A stretch of DNA of 64,000 nucleotides. Source: Aquatica leii (lineage: Eukaryota; Arthropoda; Insecta; Coleoptera; Lampyridae). A model generated the notes under the pieces. That model searched no databases, was not told where the DNA came from, and was given only the letters and a program-made list of their open reading frames with translations. Made by a program: the position numbers and the translations under genes. Shown here one piece after another: positions 29,927 to 41,759 of this stretch (positions are counted from its first letter, which is position 1; every line of letters begins with the position of its first letter). Location of the stretch: positions 23,870,354 to 23,934,353 of the forward strand of contig CM069432.1 of NCBI GenBank assembly GCA_035610365.1, in the 5' to 3' direction.

Positions 29927-32640
29927 TTATTGTAGACTCTGATCTCTCTTTGCGAATTGTCTATAAAGATTCACATCAGGTACCAGTTCAAAGATGGCCT
30001 GAGGAGAATTGGGATATGGACTAATAATGGTTAACAGAGCACTCCGATCCTCATCGAATTCGCAACAAGCGAGAATCCGATGCGCCGGAGTGTCAGGAAC
30101 GCCGCACGACGGACACCTGTCATCATCCAAAACGCTAATGCGTTTTAGACGGCAACGAAATCCGCCGTGTGAAAACAGGATTTGGACGGCCTCTCGTCCA
30201 GGGACGTGGAGCATACTGAGCCACGTAGGGATATTCGGGATAAGAGAATAAGCATTACGCCCTTTATGGCAAGTGTCCTACAGCCGCTGCCATTCACCCA
30301 AGATCAAGACCTTTAATTGACACTTGGCCGCTGAAAAGAACGGAAAATCGTTGAAAGGTGTTGGTCAAGGAAGTTGCACGAGCCAGTTTTGCGAAGGACT
30401 TTGGTGCAGTAAATTTCCTGCAAAAGGAGATGTACAGGAGGATACTTGGATATAACACAAAGGGTATCTACGGGAACGGTGCGATAAGCCTCGAGGATAG
30501 TTCTAAGAAATAGGGATTGGAGCGAGGCCAGTTTGTTGACCACGCGAGAATGTCGAAGTCTATGGTACCAAATGTTTAGGCCATAAGTGAGCATGGGAAT
30601 GGCTGCATTGTCGAAGATATTCGCAAGATGTTTTTTTGTGAAGGTTCCATTTCAATCGTGAGTATTTGTAAAACAAGTGCAAGACGCTCTTACGCTTGTC
30701 AACCACGAAAGCGCAATGTTTTACAAAACTCAGTTTGTCGTCAAGCTAAAGTCCGAGGTACTTGAATTCGAAGACCCTACGGACAGGAGTATCTTGGAGG
30801 CGCAGTGAAGGATCTCGTTTTAGTGTAGAGCCAAAAACCATATACTTAGTCTTGTCTGCAGAAATATTTAGTTTATTGCTGCCAGTTCAGCTAGTCACAA
30901 TATTTAGGCACCTGTTAGATTTTGCCTCCAAGTCTTGTCTAGAATTAGCGGAAACTGTGACGGTTATGATATCCGCATAGGCAAAGATGTCGCAGTCTGC
31001 TGGTAAGTTCTTGTCTAAGAGATCATTTACCACCAACTTCCACAAGGTCGGCCCAAAAACCGAGTCTTGTGGACAACCCTTCGTCAATTGTTTGGTGAAG
31101 GATGAACGTGAAACGTTCGCAGAGTATGTTATCGATCTATTCGACAAATAGCTACAAATGACGCGCGTAGCGTCAGCAGGTACTCTCTTAACGACGAGAG
31201 CTTCGATTATGGAGAGCCACCATACGTTATTGAACGCTCCAGAAATGTCTATGAAAATTGCTAGTCTTGGAAACTTGGAAACGTTCGATTGTACAATAGT
31301 CATTAATCGACGTCGTTTTGGCAGGAACGAAGCCATATTGACTAGGATGGAATAATATATTTGGCGGAATGTCGTCGTGTATCTATTTTAGAAGTGTCCT
31401 TTTAAAAAGTTTGCCTAATTCCGATAACAAAGTTATCAGGCGACACGAGTTTGGGTTAGCGAGATCCTTCTTTCCGGAATTGAGAATAGTGATTAGATTA
31501 CCAGTTTTCCAGCTGGTAAAAAAATAACCGATTTTTATGCAAGAGTTAAACAGGTCAACAATCGTTGAGAGAGAATCTAAGACAACCGTTCGCAAAACGT
31601 TACAGTGTATTCCGTCAAATCCAGGAGCTTTATTTTTAGGAATTTTGCTAGCCACCGCGGCTAAATGGTCGCTAGTGATCATCGAGAATTACATTGCAAA
31701 AGAAATCGGGATCTTATTTGGGTATGATAGGCATTGTCCGTCGAGGGAACGTCGTCTGGGAATAAAGTGGAAACTATTACTCTGATCGTATCTAATTCTG
31801 AGATAGTGTATATGTCGCCGGCTTTAACATTAGAGCACGGTTAGATCGACAGGAACTTTGGGGAGGATAACCTGTAAACTAACCCCCAAGGACTCGTTGC
31901 TAAGCTTTTTTCCACGAAACTTTGCCATGAGCTATATTTTGATGTCTTTACTGCCAGTTGGTACCGGTGAAGCGCGGCCTTATAAGAAGCAAGCCATTGA
32001 TGTTTTAGGTCTACAGGGGCTTTTTGATGGTGTTTTTGTAAACAACGCACCGCTCGCTTTAACCTATTTAACTTAGGACTCAACCAAGGTACAGCAGCTC
32101 TAGATCTTAAGCGTATGCTGTTTAAGCCATTGTGGCAAGAATCGAGAATAATCCTGGTCAACTTATCAATGAAGGCGTCTACAGATTTAGGATCGTGACA
32201 CGAAGTACCACGTGGAAGATACGAAGGAATTGATTTTGCGATAGCATTATTCAGGCGAACAGGATCTATGCGTTTGAAGTCAAGGATTCTTTTAGGGATA
32301 GGTACAAGGTTAGGGTTCAAACCGTATCAGTCGGTGATCACTTTCTATAACATCGGGAATGACTCGCCAGTTTACTATTTTTCTGGCTAAACAAGGAGAA
32401 GCTAAAGTAACATCTATGTTTGTTGAGCTTAGATGGCTAGCGAAAGTGAAGGGCTGAATAGGTTCGTTGAGCGTTGAGCAAGCTTGTACTCTGAACCTGA
32501 ACTGAACACGTATGGCTCTTGAGTCAGTAGTATGTATATATTATTGTCGAAGGAGAAACCCATTGCTTTGAAAGTCGCAACACGTGAATTGCGAAGATTT
32601 ACTTACGCAAACCTCAAAGTTAATTGAGTATCTTCAAAGT
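29927..32640 (-). pseudogene. R1-like LINE copy B ORF2: endonuclease remnant, RT and C-terminal zinc domain
   Basis: The endonuclease (32330-32640) is cut down to about 100 codons including LLTQEPYVFSSGSEYKLA, so its catalytic half is deleted. The linker (31841-32320) reads RSRAAVPWLSPKLNRLKRAV. RT blocks are IPKNKAPGFDGIHCNVLR (31383-31682), LAIFIDISGAFNNVWWLSI (motif A intact) and TKGCPQDSVFGPTLWKLVVN. Motif C reads FAYADIIT, with the second catalytic Asp replaced by Ile at about 30970-30982. The end (30313-30594 and 29927-30214) contains LTYGLNIWYHRL and CPSCGVPDTPAHRILACC, a CCHC-like zinc motif typical of the family C-terminus. At least four frameshifts. Confidence 0.85.
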
Positions 32641-33750
32641 CCACAATCTGTATTAGAGATTTTGGCGTCGAACCTTTTCAGGTAGGCTGGGCAGGTGTTG
32701 GAGATGGCTTTGTGTTTGACGATGTCTCCTTTGTGGCCAAAGCGAACGCAGTTTGCGCATGTAGGGTCTTTTTCCAAGTTAGGGCTTGCTTTTGTTTCGT
32801 GCTTTTCAGCACAGTGGCCGCACTGTATCTCGCTTTTACAGTCGTTCGAATGATGGCCATATTTCTGGCAATTGAAACAGTGAGTAACTCGGATATGATC
32901 ATTGACCCTACACGCATTCCACGCTACATACACACGACGCGATGCCAAGAGGTATCGTCGAACATCGGCATGGACCTCAATGATCCAATTGCCGTTAGGT
33001 TGGTCTCTAGGACCGAAACGGAATAGGATTTTCAAGTGTAGTACCTCATCAGAGGCGTCATGAAAATTCTGATAAATAATTGCCTCTTTCACCTGCTCAG
33101 GAGACAAGTTAGTGGGAACGTTTATTAGGGATAGGCGTGGTAATGATTTGCCTTGGGGCTTAACCACAAGGCCGGCTTTATCTAGGATGTCCAAAGAAAT
33201 TTTAGTCAGGTCAGTCTTCTCTGACTCGAGTCTAATCGAGCTTTTGCACGTCTTAGTCACACGGTTGAGTCGAAGGCCGACTTTTGAGGGTCAAAAACTT
33301 TCATTAAAGTCGTCTTCGTTTCGTCGGCTGACTTAAAAAGAGAGTCGGGTTTGGGCACAATGACTACTGTCAAACGGGATACCGAAGAAACGGATTTTCA
33401 GAAGGTACTTTGACTTTCTCAACAATTTTTGAGCAATCCGCTTGGGCATACGATAATCGGGCAGGAGGCGCAGCAATGGAAATAACGGAGAGCTTGGCTG
33501 ATACATTTTGCAAAGCTGTTTAGACATCAGCCAAGGTGTTAGCAATGTCAGCAGTTTGCTGCAAAACGCGATGGGAGATCAAGGATTTACGAAATGTCGC
33601 TTGAAGTCTGCTGACAATGTCAATCATTTCTGATTGACGGAAAGTCGTAATCTTACAAGCAGAGATCACTTTAGTAAGACGTAGGATATCGGCGTCGAAT
33701 AATGATTCGATACTGTCAGGAGAGGTATCTGAAGAGACTTCATCATCGTC
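32634..33750 (-). pseudogene. R1-like LINE copy B ORF1 with three CCHC knuckles
   Basis: The C-terminal part (32634-33260) is a 208-codon frame: LESEKTDLTKISLDILDKAG, LHLKILFRFGPRDQP, NGNWIIEVHADVRRYLLA, then zinc knuckles CFNCQKYGHHSNDC, CGHCAEKHETKASP and CANCVRFGHKGDIVKHK. The first matches CX2CX4HX4C; the others are variants, as usual for R1-type ORF1. The N-terminal part (about 33330-33750) survives in shifted frames and includes a DDDDEVSSDTSPDSIESLF-like acidic start. It parallels 930-2062. Confidence 0.8.
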
Positions 33751-33834
33751 GTCTTCAATAAAACTATTCCAAGCTTATATTACAGGGTTACATTTTGTTG
33801 TTGTTAATAATGGGTCATCGATAAGAAACCACTT

Positions 33835-34262
33835 ACAAGTTTAAGTTTGTACCTCCAAATTTTGATGAAAAACCTCCTTGGTCAACTACAAGCAGTTTAA
33901 AGCTGGAGCTAATAATTACACAAACAAACAGAAAGCAACCACTTTAATAGTGGCCTTACGTGCATTTTGCATACTGTTCCTGACCACCTCTAAAAAAAGT
34001 ACTCTTGGTTTCACGTTTAGAAATACGGAGATGTTCATCTTCAACAGGGTTCAGAAAGCTGCGGAAAGTCTTCAAGAGTTTAAGGTTGACAATGCCAGAC
34101 TAACAAACCTTGCATATTCTACAGTACGAGATACCTTTCTAGAGCAATTGGATATTCGAACTTTTGTGGATGGTTTCCAAGACAGCGAAACATTCAATGA
34201 AGCTTTAACCCATGCTTTAGAGTTTGAGGCGGCAAAAAGCGTTGCACCGAGGCAGTCATAAG
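33835..34262 (+). pseudogene. gypsy gag fragment
   Basis: The opening reads PPNFDEKPPWSTT in one frame (about 33850-33890). The main open part (33878-34261) has NRVQKAAESLQEFKVDNARL, TNLAYSTVRDTFLEQLDIRT and FVDGFQDSETFNEALTHALE. This is the capsid region shared by insect gypsy gags. The zinc knuckle after THALEFEAAKS is degraded. Frameshifts at both ends. Confidence 0.75.
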
Positions 34263-34339
34263 CTTCGTTGTGCTGCAGAAATACCCGCGCAAACACAAGA
34301 AAGCACTGGAGCAACGAAAACTATTATTTGTTCTCACTG

Positions 34340-34520
34340 TTATTGGAAAACAAAAAGTACATCAAGTACTAGTAGCCAATATCACAGAAGAAGTTATCCT
34401 GGGAATCAACGTTATAAAAAATATGGGTTCCATTTGAAAATGAAGAACGATGTTCTGAAGATCAACAGTGAAGAGATTTTTTTTCATTTGTCAGAGAAGA
34501 CAGCCGTGCCGTGCCGTGAT
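34340..34520 (+). pseudogene. gypsy protease fragment
   Basis: Shifted frames give VHQVLVANITEEVILGINV and IKNMGFHLKMKNDVLKINS, colinear with the C-terminal half of the gypsy-2 protease (VLGIDVIKKYRFHLDI). The D-T-G half is missing, so this is the second lobe only. Confidence 0.7.
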
Positions 34521-35039
34521 AGAAGACGTGACTTTGCTCGCAAAGACTGAAAGTGTGGTAATGGCACGCCTAGATGAAAATTTAGTTGAAAAGGACTACT
34601 CGTTGGCAGAACTTTAGTACGAGTAAAAAACACAATGCCAGTAAGGATCTTGAATGTCAACTCAGACTTAGGTAACTTTGAAAAAGGAGACCGCGGTAAG
34701 CCAATGCACGCCAGCATCTCAAATTTTGACATGCGTGCCCAGTAAACGCATAAATAGTGCAGGCATAAAACATCTCAAGATAATTTTTCCATATTATGAA
34801 TTGAAGTATATTTTTATTTATGTTTGGATCACGTTCGCATGGTTTGTGTGATATATTGTGTTATCACCATACGTACGTTCGTTAAAATCTAAAACTACTG
34901 TGTTCACTGGGTGAATTCTAATAAAAAGACGTGACTTTGAATGGAAGGACTCAAAGTGTTTTAATAGCACGCCTGGATAGTATTCTTTATAAAGGCTACA
35001 TTTGTGCTATTAAACCAGGTTGGTTGAATAGGATTTTCT

Positions 35040-36150
35040 CATAATACAATGGTACGAGTAAAAAACACAATAATAGTACAAGATCTTGAATGTCAACTTT
35101 GATCCGTTAACATAGAAGACCAATATACACTAGTATTGCAGATTATGAAATGCGCAAACTTTAGTGAAGCTAAGTCGCCAAATCATTGCTCACTACAGCT
35201 AATAGACATTCTCACTTTCAAGTGCGAAAACCTCATCCATCACTAGCTGGTTAAAATTACAGCGTTGATCTAGCAGTTCCAAGATGTGTTTGCGATGGAG
35301 AGTAGTTCAAAAAAAGTACTGACGTGGTGAAGCACAAAATTAATACCTGAGATGAACCAACCAAACCAAGGTTTTGCGTAGACTACAAACAGTTTAACGA
35401 AGTGATCAAAAAAGAATGTTGCTTAGTCAAAATCTTAGTGGTTTTCTACGTTGGATTTGAACAGTGTTTACTGGCAGGTAGAATTAGAACCCAAGGACGG
35501 CAAAAAGACAGCTTTTACCATCAGAATCAGATATGGCAGTCCTCTGTTACGCTCTTCGGTCTGTACAACGTTTCTGCGGCGTTTGAAGGTTTGATCGAGA
35601 TCATCTTGCGATGACTGTTTTGGAAAATGTACCTGGTTTATTTAGACTACGTGTTTGTGGTTAGAGAATCTTTTAAAGAGTATTTAAACAACCTGAAAGA
35701 AGTGTTTCAACGACTACGTGAAGCAAATCTGAGTCCAAAGAAGTGCCACGTATTTAACAAAGAAGTATAATACCTTAGCTCCGTCATATCTAAAAATATA
35801 ATAAAGGTCCGCCACACAAAGTTTGAGCCTAAACCAATCGACAAACATTAAGTTTGAAGTTTTCTTGGGTTGTGCACGTATTATAGATGATTTGTACCCG
35901 GATTTGTTAATATTGCTAGACTTTTGACAAAATTGGCCAAAGAAAAAGAATTTAGATGAAATACACTTTGCAAAAACGCGTTCCATTAACTAAAATAGAC
36001 CCTAGTCACGTTACCATTTTTAAGTTATCCAAGAAAAGCTGGAAAATTTGTGTTAGATACCGACGCAAATGCAGTCCTTTTAAGGTGCAACATAAACAAG
36101 AATTTTTTCTAGACCAGATAGGAGTTATTGCGTGACTAGAGGAGAACAGA
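35040..36150 (+). pseudogene. gypsy reverse transcriptase, highly decayed
   Basis: The linker MVRVKNTIIVQDLECQL occurs at 35049, followed through many stops by QFQDVFAMES, STLDLNSVYWQVELEP (motif A Asp kept, 35450-35500), GKKTAFTIR, PKKCHVF-type sequence near 35735 and a run into RNase H up to 36150. Motif C reads approximately YLDYVFVV at 35635-35660, with one Asp lost. Roughly every 15-20 codons is a stop. Confidence 0.65.
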
Positions 36151-36189
36151 GCAGTCGTCTAGTCTATAGAGCGCTTTTGTATAGTACAG

Positions 36190-37711
36190 TGAAGAGTCTT
36201 GTACTGAAATAGATGGTTGTATAATGGTAGGAGATGATGGTTGTTGAAGGATAGGAGTTGATGGTGTGGGTGTATGGGTACTAGCTTAAAATGAAATGCC
36301 AACGATGTTTGTTTCATTGAGTGTCTTTTTCGTTCACGAAGTATTTCAGTGTAACATGTTATGCTGTTTGTTAATGTTTTGCCCACTTACGAGATTATCT
36401 CAAAATTGTTGTCAATTCTTTCAAAAAATTGTTTCCTGTAAGCCTACATAATATTCCAAATCCTTCGTACTCATTTCCGCTGTGATGTCTGCATCTTCAC
36501 CACCATCGGCAGCAGATTCAGCTTTTAGAAACAATTTACATTGTTCATCCAACAAAAGTAAATCCTGATCTGCTAAAGACTCATCGTGAGATGCCAGCAA
36601 TTCCGTCACATCTTTAGAATCAACTTCAATGTTTAACTCCCGTGCCATGTATACAATCTCTGATGTTACATTGTCATTTTCCAGTTTCAAAACATTCAAA
36701 GTCATCCATAAGTGTTGATGTTTTGACCTCATTTCACAAATCACGAATGTTCTTAATGACATCTAAAATGTTGAATCCTTTCCAGAAAACTTTCAGTTTA
36801 TTTTTCTGTGGCACATTGGGATTGAAATCACTATCGATTGCAGCAATAGCCTTAGCAAATGTTTGCCGTAAATAATATCACTAAGTAGCAGAATATTAAA
36901 TGGAATTTTTTGTTCAACCCAGTAGACTTCGACGGTAGATTTCAAAGCTTTCTTGTTTGATTGATAATAAATAAACAGGTAGGCTACTTTTTGCGTAATT
37001 TTTTAAGGCCGTAGGGTTTTGCGAATGATAAATGAGCATCGGCTTTTACCACCTGCATTTGCCTTTAACAAAAGTGTCAGTCTATCCTTGCCAGCTTTGA
37101 AGCCTGGTATTGTTTTTCCTTTTTAGCAATAAAAGTTCTAGTTGGAAAGTTTTTCCAAAATTGGGCAGTTTTGTCAACGTTAAATGTCTGCTGTTTAGTG
37201 TAACCTTGTGCTTTAATTATTGAAGCTAACTCAGCTGGATAACGTTCTGTAGCTTGCATATCAGAATTAGCTGCCTCACCTTGCACTTTAATATTGTAGA
37301 GCTGGCTTCTTTCCTTGAACCGCATAAACCAGCTTGTGCTAGCTTCAAACTTCTCTTCTTTAGCTTTGGCACCTTTCGTAGCCTTAAATGAATTGAATAG
37401 AGCTAGGTTCTTGAATTGAATTAAGTTCTGACTAAATGGCACGTTATGGCTAGTTTCTTCTGCAGTCCACAACACTAAAACTTTCTCCATTTCAGCATTT
37501 CGCTTTCTTATCACTGTAGTATTCATAGGAGTAGCACTTATAACTTTATTTAAAATCTTTTTCTTTACTTAATAACTGTGCTCACTGTTTTGCCTAGTCG
37601 ACGGCCTATGTCAGCGTTCGAATTGTCTTCATCGTGCAACTTAATCTTTTCCAACTTTTTATTTAACGTAAGAGGTTTTTGACTCTTCTTTTTACTAGAC
37701 TTAGGGACCAT
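36190..37711 (-). pseudogene. pogo/Tigger-type transposase (TIGD1-like) with catalytic core deletion
   Basis: The start is MVPKSSKKKSQKPLTLNKKL at 37711, then an HTH with NADIGRRLGKTVSTV. The second DNA-binding domain and core begin at 37077-37526: STSWFMRFKERSQLYNIKVQ, GYTKQQTFNVDKTAQFWKNF (first catalytic Asp in NVDKT) and PTRTFIAKKEKQYQASK. After KIPFNILLL (about 36890) about 60 residues with DNAPGH and the third catalytic residue are missing, and reading resumes at [18 protein letters not shown]. The C-terminus has LWMTLNVLKLENDNVTSEIV, EDADITAEMSTKDLEYYVGL and LTNSITCYTEILRERKRHS. The family works by cut-and-paste at TA sites; this copy is dead. TIRs were not confirmed. Confidence 0.85.
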
Positions 37712-38038
37712 GTCTAGTTATAATTTATATACTATATACGTATATATACAATAAACGTATTCGTATTTTAAAAGCGGTTGAGTAAGGACGTGGTTATTAT
37801 TGTTATTGCGGAGTTCAGATAAAGTATGCGAATGCTATAGCGAGTATCGTGACTAGTGTAAAGGTCAAGCGCGTTTTTGTTATCAGTACATTACAGACTT
37901 TTATTTTTATTTATTCATAGACATTTTTATTTTGTTTTTTTTTAAATATTTGTGGCTTGTTTTAATTAAACATAATTAGTAATAATTATGTCAGAATCTG
38001 AATCGACCGGGTCGTAAAAGAAAAACAAAAGACAAGAA

Positions 38039-38653
38039 ATGATGCAAGAAGCTTTTGCAAGGAGTAAGCGAACAAAAAGAAGCCCGAGAAAGGAGGAGAG
38101 TGATAAGGAAGAGCAGGGAGTAATGGAGATGTGTAGGGAAATGATAAGAGAAATAAAACAGATGAGGGAAGAGAACAAAAAATTAGTATCTAATCTGGAA
38201 AAGATCGCGGAGGAGTTAAAAAAAGAAAGAGAAGAGCGAAGAGAGATATGCGATTGTAGAAAAAAAAATAATAGCATGGAAGAGAAAATAGAATTGAAAA
38301 GAAAGGTGGAATTAATGGAAAGGGAAAAGAGAAGGAAGAACTGAGTTATCAGAGGAATGGAAGATCAAGAGGGAAGAGAAGAGCGTAAAAAGCAAGTGGA
38401 TAAGTTGTTGGGACTGGAAAAAGGTATAAGAGACGCAATTAAATTAGCGTTTGGGTTAATACTAGTAAAATTGGATTCAGTAGAAGATAAACTAGAAATA
38501 TATAAGAAAAAAGGAAGGCTAAGAGGAACAAGGACAAAAAAATGGATGGAAGGAAGAAGACTAAAGGAAGAAAGAAAAAGAACAAAAATAGGGTTTATGA
38601 AATTATGGGTTGAGGGAGAGGAGATGCACTGGAACGTAAAAAAAATAAATTAA
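38039..38653 (+). pseudogene. LINE-L copy 1 ORF1, coiled coil
   Basis: The first part (38039-38344) is Glu/Lys/Arg-rich: MMQEAFARSKRTKRSPRKEE and REMIREIKQMREENKKLV, predicted coiled coil, as in LINE-1-like ORF1 trimers. A stop separates it from a second part (38357-38653) with VDKLLGLEKGIRDAIKLAFG and KRTKIGFMKLWVEGEEMHW. No zinc knuckle is seen. It corresponds to 48303-49069 in copy 2. Confidence 0.65.
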
Positions 38654-38749
38654 AGAGTAGGGGACTAAAAAACTAAAAATAAAGGGGGTAAAGGATAAAA
38701 AAAGGGGACTACTAGAAAGATAAAAGAAAACGATAAAAAAAACAAAAAA

Positions 38750-39460
38750 AATAGGTTTAGTTTTTTGGAACGTTGCAGGGGTTAAAAATAAAGGAGCTGA
38801 TTTTTGGAAAGATATAGAAGGGTTTGACATTGTGGGTTTAGTAGAAACGTGGCTAGAGGAGAAAGATTGGGAAAGATGGAGAGTAAATTTACCAGAGGGA
38901 TACAGATGGAATGTACAGTTCGCAACAAGAAAAGAAAAAAAAGAAAGAGTTCAAGAGGGTATAATATTGAGAGTAAGAGAAGAATGGTTGGTGGAAGAAT
39001 GCGAAAATAAAATGCAAGAGCAAAGGAAGATGAAGGTAGATATACAGTGATAACAGTATAAAGTCGAGAAATGAAACAAACAATAAGAAAATTAAAACAG
39101 CTACTGATGGAAGAGGAGAGAGAAAAATTAATAATAGGTGGAGAATTTAACGCGAGAATTGGTGAAGGTGGGGGTATGATAGTGAATGGGAAGAAAATAA
39201 AAAGAATAACAATGGATAAGATATTAAACAAACAAGGTAAAGAGCTATTAGAGTTATGTGAGGGAAAGGGGTGGACTATACTCAATGGAAATATGGAGAA
39301 AGGGGATAGGGGAGAATATACATATATAAGTGAGAAGGGAAAATCTATAATAGATAATGTAATGGTTAGTGGAGAAGTGCTGGAGGAAATAGAAAGTTTT
39401 AAAATAGGGGAAGAGATTGATTCTGACCAACAGCCATTGGAAGTAAGGCTAAAAGGTTGA
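38750..39460 (+). pseudogene. LINE-L copy 1 endonuclease, catalytic residues lost
   Basis: Opening FWNVAGVKNKG (Asn), then IVGLVETWLEEKDWERW (Glu). A frame break near 39050 leads to LIIGGEFNARIGEGGG, where the catalytic Asp of GDFN is Glu, and the end reads IDSDQQPLEVRL, where the His of SDH is Gln. Two of the essential residues are therefore changed. Copy 2 has both intact. Confidence 0.8.
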
Positions 39461-40019
39461 AAGAGAAAAAGAAAAAATTCAGACACAGTTTTGGAAGAAG
39501 AAAAAAGTATGGACAGATGAAATTATTGAGGTTTATAAGAAAAAATTAGAGAAAGAACAATAGGTGGAGGAAGGAGTAAAGGAAGGAGTGAAAGAATTGA
39601 TCAGTAAAATAAATAAAGCAGTACAAAAATAATACATGAAAAAAAACATAAAGGAGTATAAAGAAAAGAGGTGGTGGAATAAGAAATGCAGGGAAGCCAG
39701 GAAGTGAGAGGTAAAAGAAGGTGGAAAAAAGGAAAAATTGATATTCAAGAATATAAAAGATTAAGGTTGCAATATAGAAAAGAGTGTTGTAAGAGAAAAG
39801 AGGAATATAAAAAGGAGTTGGAAGAACAATATAAAAATGTTAGAAAATGAAGGAGACATATGGAGCTTTTTGAATAAAGAATGGAAAATTAGAAAAAAGG
39901 GGGGATACAAATTGATATGAAAAAATGGAGAGAACGTTGCGTAGAGGTCTTGGAGGGGGAAGAAGAGAGGAAGTGTAAATTCGAAATAGAAAGGATAACA
40001 AGAGAAGGGAGCAGTACTA

Positions 40020-41600
40020 CTATACAATAAGCAGAAATAGAAGAAGCATTAAGAAAAATAAAAAAAGGAAAGGCAGAAGAGACGGATGAGACGCAAGGAG
40101 AACAATGCAAATATATAGGAGAAAGAACGAAAGAAAGAATAAAGAAAATTTTAAATAAGATATGGTCAGGTGAGGGGTTTTCGGATGATTGGAAAGAAGC
40201 AATAATAAGCCCAGTTTACAAAGAAGGAGACATAAAAGAGGTGAAAAACTATAGAGGTATAAGTGTGGCGAATGTGGGATATAAAATTTATATGACAATT
40301 TTGCAAAAAAGACTGGAAAGAGAAATGGAGAAAAAAAAAAGATCTTACCAGACTGGCAGACAGGATTTAAAAAAGGGAGAAGGGCATTAGATAATGTATA
40401 CATAGATAGTAAACAAAGAATTGAACAGAGGGAAAGTTTTTGCGTTATTTCTGGATATAAAAGCAGCGTTTGATAATGTAAATAGGTGTAAATTATGGAA
40501 TATATTAAAAAAGAAACAGATAGAGGAACAACTAGTAAGGAATATAGAGGAAATATATAATGAGACAAAGTGCAAGGTAAGAATAGATGAAAAGTTAAGT
40601 GAAGCATTTTGGACAAATAAAGGACTAAGGCAGGGGTGCCCGCTTAGTCCTAGTTTATTTGCTGTATATTTAGAAGATTTAGAGTGTTGATAGGGCAACA
40701 AAGTGGAGGAATAGTAATGGGGGGGGAGGGTTAAAAGTGTGGGTTTTGGCGGATGCGGATGACATAGAGATTATAGCGAAGCAAGAAAGAGAAATGAAGG
40801 AGATGTTAAAGACAGTAAAAAAGTATCTGGAAAAAAAGTGGAGGTACGAGGTAATAGAAAGTGTAAATGAAGTGACGTATTTGGGTTATGGAATCAGATA
40901 CGACAATAAAGATGAGGCTCATATAAAGTGGTTGGCAAAGAAATGTAATAGAATTGTAGGTCATGTGTGGGGTATAGGAGAGAGGGGATTTGGGAAGCAA
41001 ATAGAAACAAGAAGATGGTTGTTTAACAAATTAATAAAGAGTGTGATGATGTACGGGGCGGAAATATGGAGGTGGAAGGAATGGAAGGAATTAGAGAAAG
41101 TACAAGAAAAATACTGGAAATGGACGTTAGGATTGGAGAGGGAAACGCCAGGGTACATAGTAGAGGAAAAAATGAAGTTAGAAAAGATAAGGGTACGGGC
41201 GGGGAAGAGAACAATGTGTTACGAAGAACAAATGAAAGAAAGAGAAGAATGTAAATTGCTTCAAATGTGTTGGAAAGAGGTAAATAATGGAAAAATTAAA
41301 TATGGACAAGATGAAAGAAGAAGGTATTATGAAAAAGTTGGATATGCGAGAGAAGAGGTAGAGAAAATAAGGGAGACAGGAAAAGAAATAAAAGATGAGA
41401 TTATAAGAAGAAATAAGGATATACAGAGACAAGAAACAAGAGCAAGAATACGAGAGGGAAAATATAATGAGAGATATACAAATATAGTAATAGATAATAT
41501 TCCAAGGTACATAAAGGGCAAAAAAAGCTCAAGATTAAAAAAAATGGTAGCAAGGTTTAGATGCGGGAATGAAGAGCAAGAAAATAAGTACTGAAAAGAA
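40020..41600 (+). pseudogene. LINE-L copy 1 reverse transcriptase, motif C damaged
   Basis: The region 40030-40390 holds fragments such as EIEEALRKIKKGKAE and IWSGEGFSDDWKEAI in broken frames. 40421-40690 has KVFALFLDIKAAFDNVNR (motif A) and TNKGLRQGCPLSPSLFAVYL (motif B). After a frameshift, motif C reads VLADADDIEIIAK, with Tyr of Y-A-D-D replaced by Asp. The remainder (to 41594) carries VTYLGYGIRYDNKDEA and MYGAEIWRWKEWKELEKVQE in one long frame. Confidence 0.8.
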
Positions 41601-41729
41601 GATAAAGATAGGAGATGTAGACTATGTGGGAAGGGGTAGGAAAATATAAAGCACATGTTGACGGAGAAAAAGACAACATGTAGTGTAATAAATGTAGATA
41701 GAGAATTGATTAGCAGTGGAGGGTTTAGG

Positions 41730-41757
41730 ATTATTATTATTATTATTATTATTATTC
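41730..41757 (+). repeat. (ATT)n microsatellite, LINE-L 3' tail
   Basis: About nine ATT units at the end of LINE-L copy 1; a simple-repeat tail is typical of several LINE clades. Confidence 0.75.
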
Positions 41758-41759
41758 TT

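Larger units (their letters stand above)
29455..33760 (-). mobile_element. R1-like LINE, copy B, nearly full-length but dead
   Basis: Reading leftward: ORF1 with zinc knuckles, a shortened endonuclease, RT, the C-terminal zinc-binding domain ending at 29927, and a 3' region of about 470 bases ending in a GA-rich/CTC tail at 29455-29480. The tail and the adjacent 150 bases recur at 6636-6790. It is inserted in a PLE on the left and abuts a gypsy remnant on the right. Confidence 0.8.
33790..36150 (+). mobile_element. Ty3/gypsy fragment of the gypsy-2 family, + strand, decayed
   Basis: gag, protease, linker and RT remnants in order, with peptides matching gypsy-2 (14188-18471) on the opposite strand. 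No LTRs are visible. A stretch of about 180 bases is duplicated (34525-34680 and 34925-35105) around unrelated DNA. It ends in RNase H-like sequence near 36150, where the Tigger element begins. Confidence 0.75.

Noticed and set aside
36155..36190. TA-CAGTGAAGAGTC as a Tigger TIR
   Set aside because: No convincing inverted partner near 37711-37810.
38603..41656. Many minus-strand frames rich in Phe, Ser, Leu and Pro
   Set aside because: Antisense of the purine-rich LINE-L copy 1; the apparent membrane-protein composition is an artefact of strand bias.
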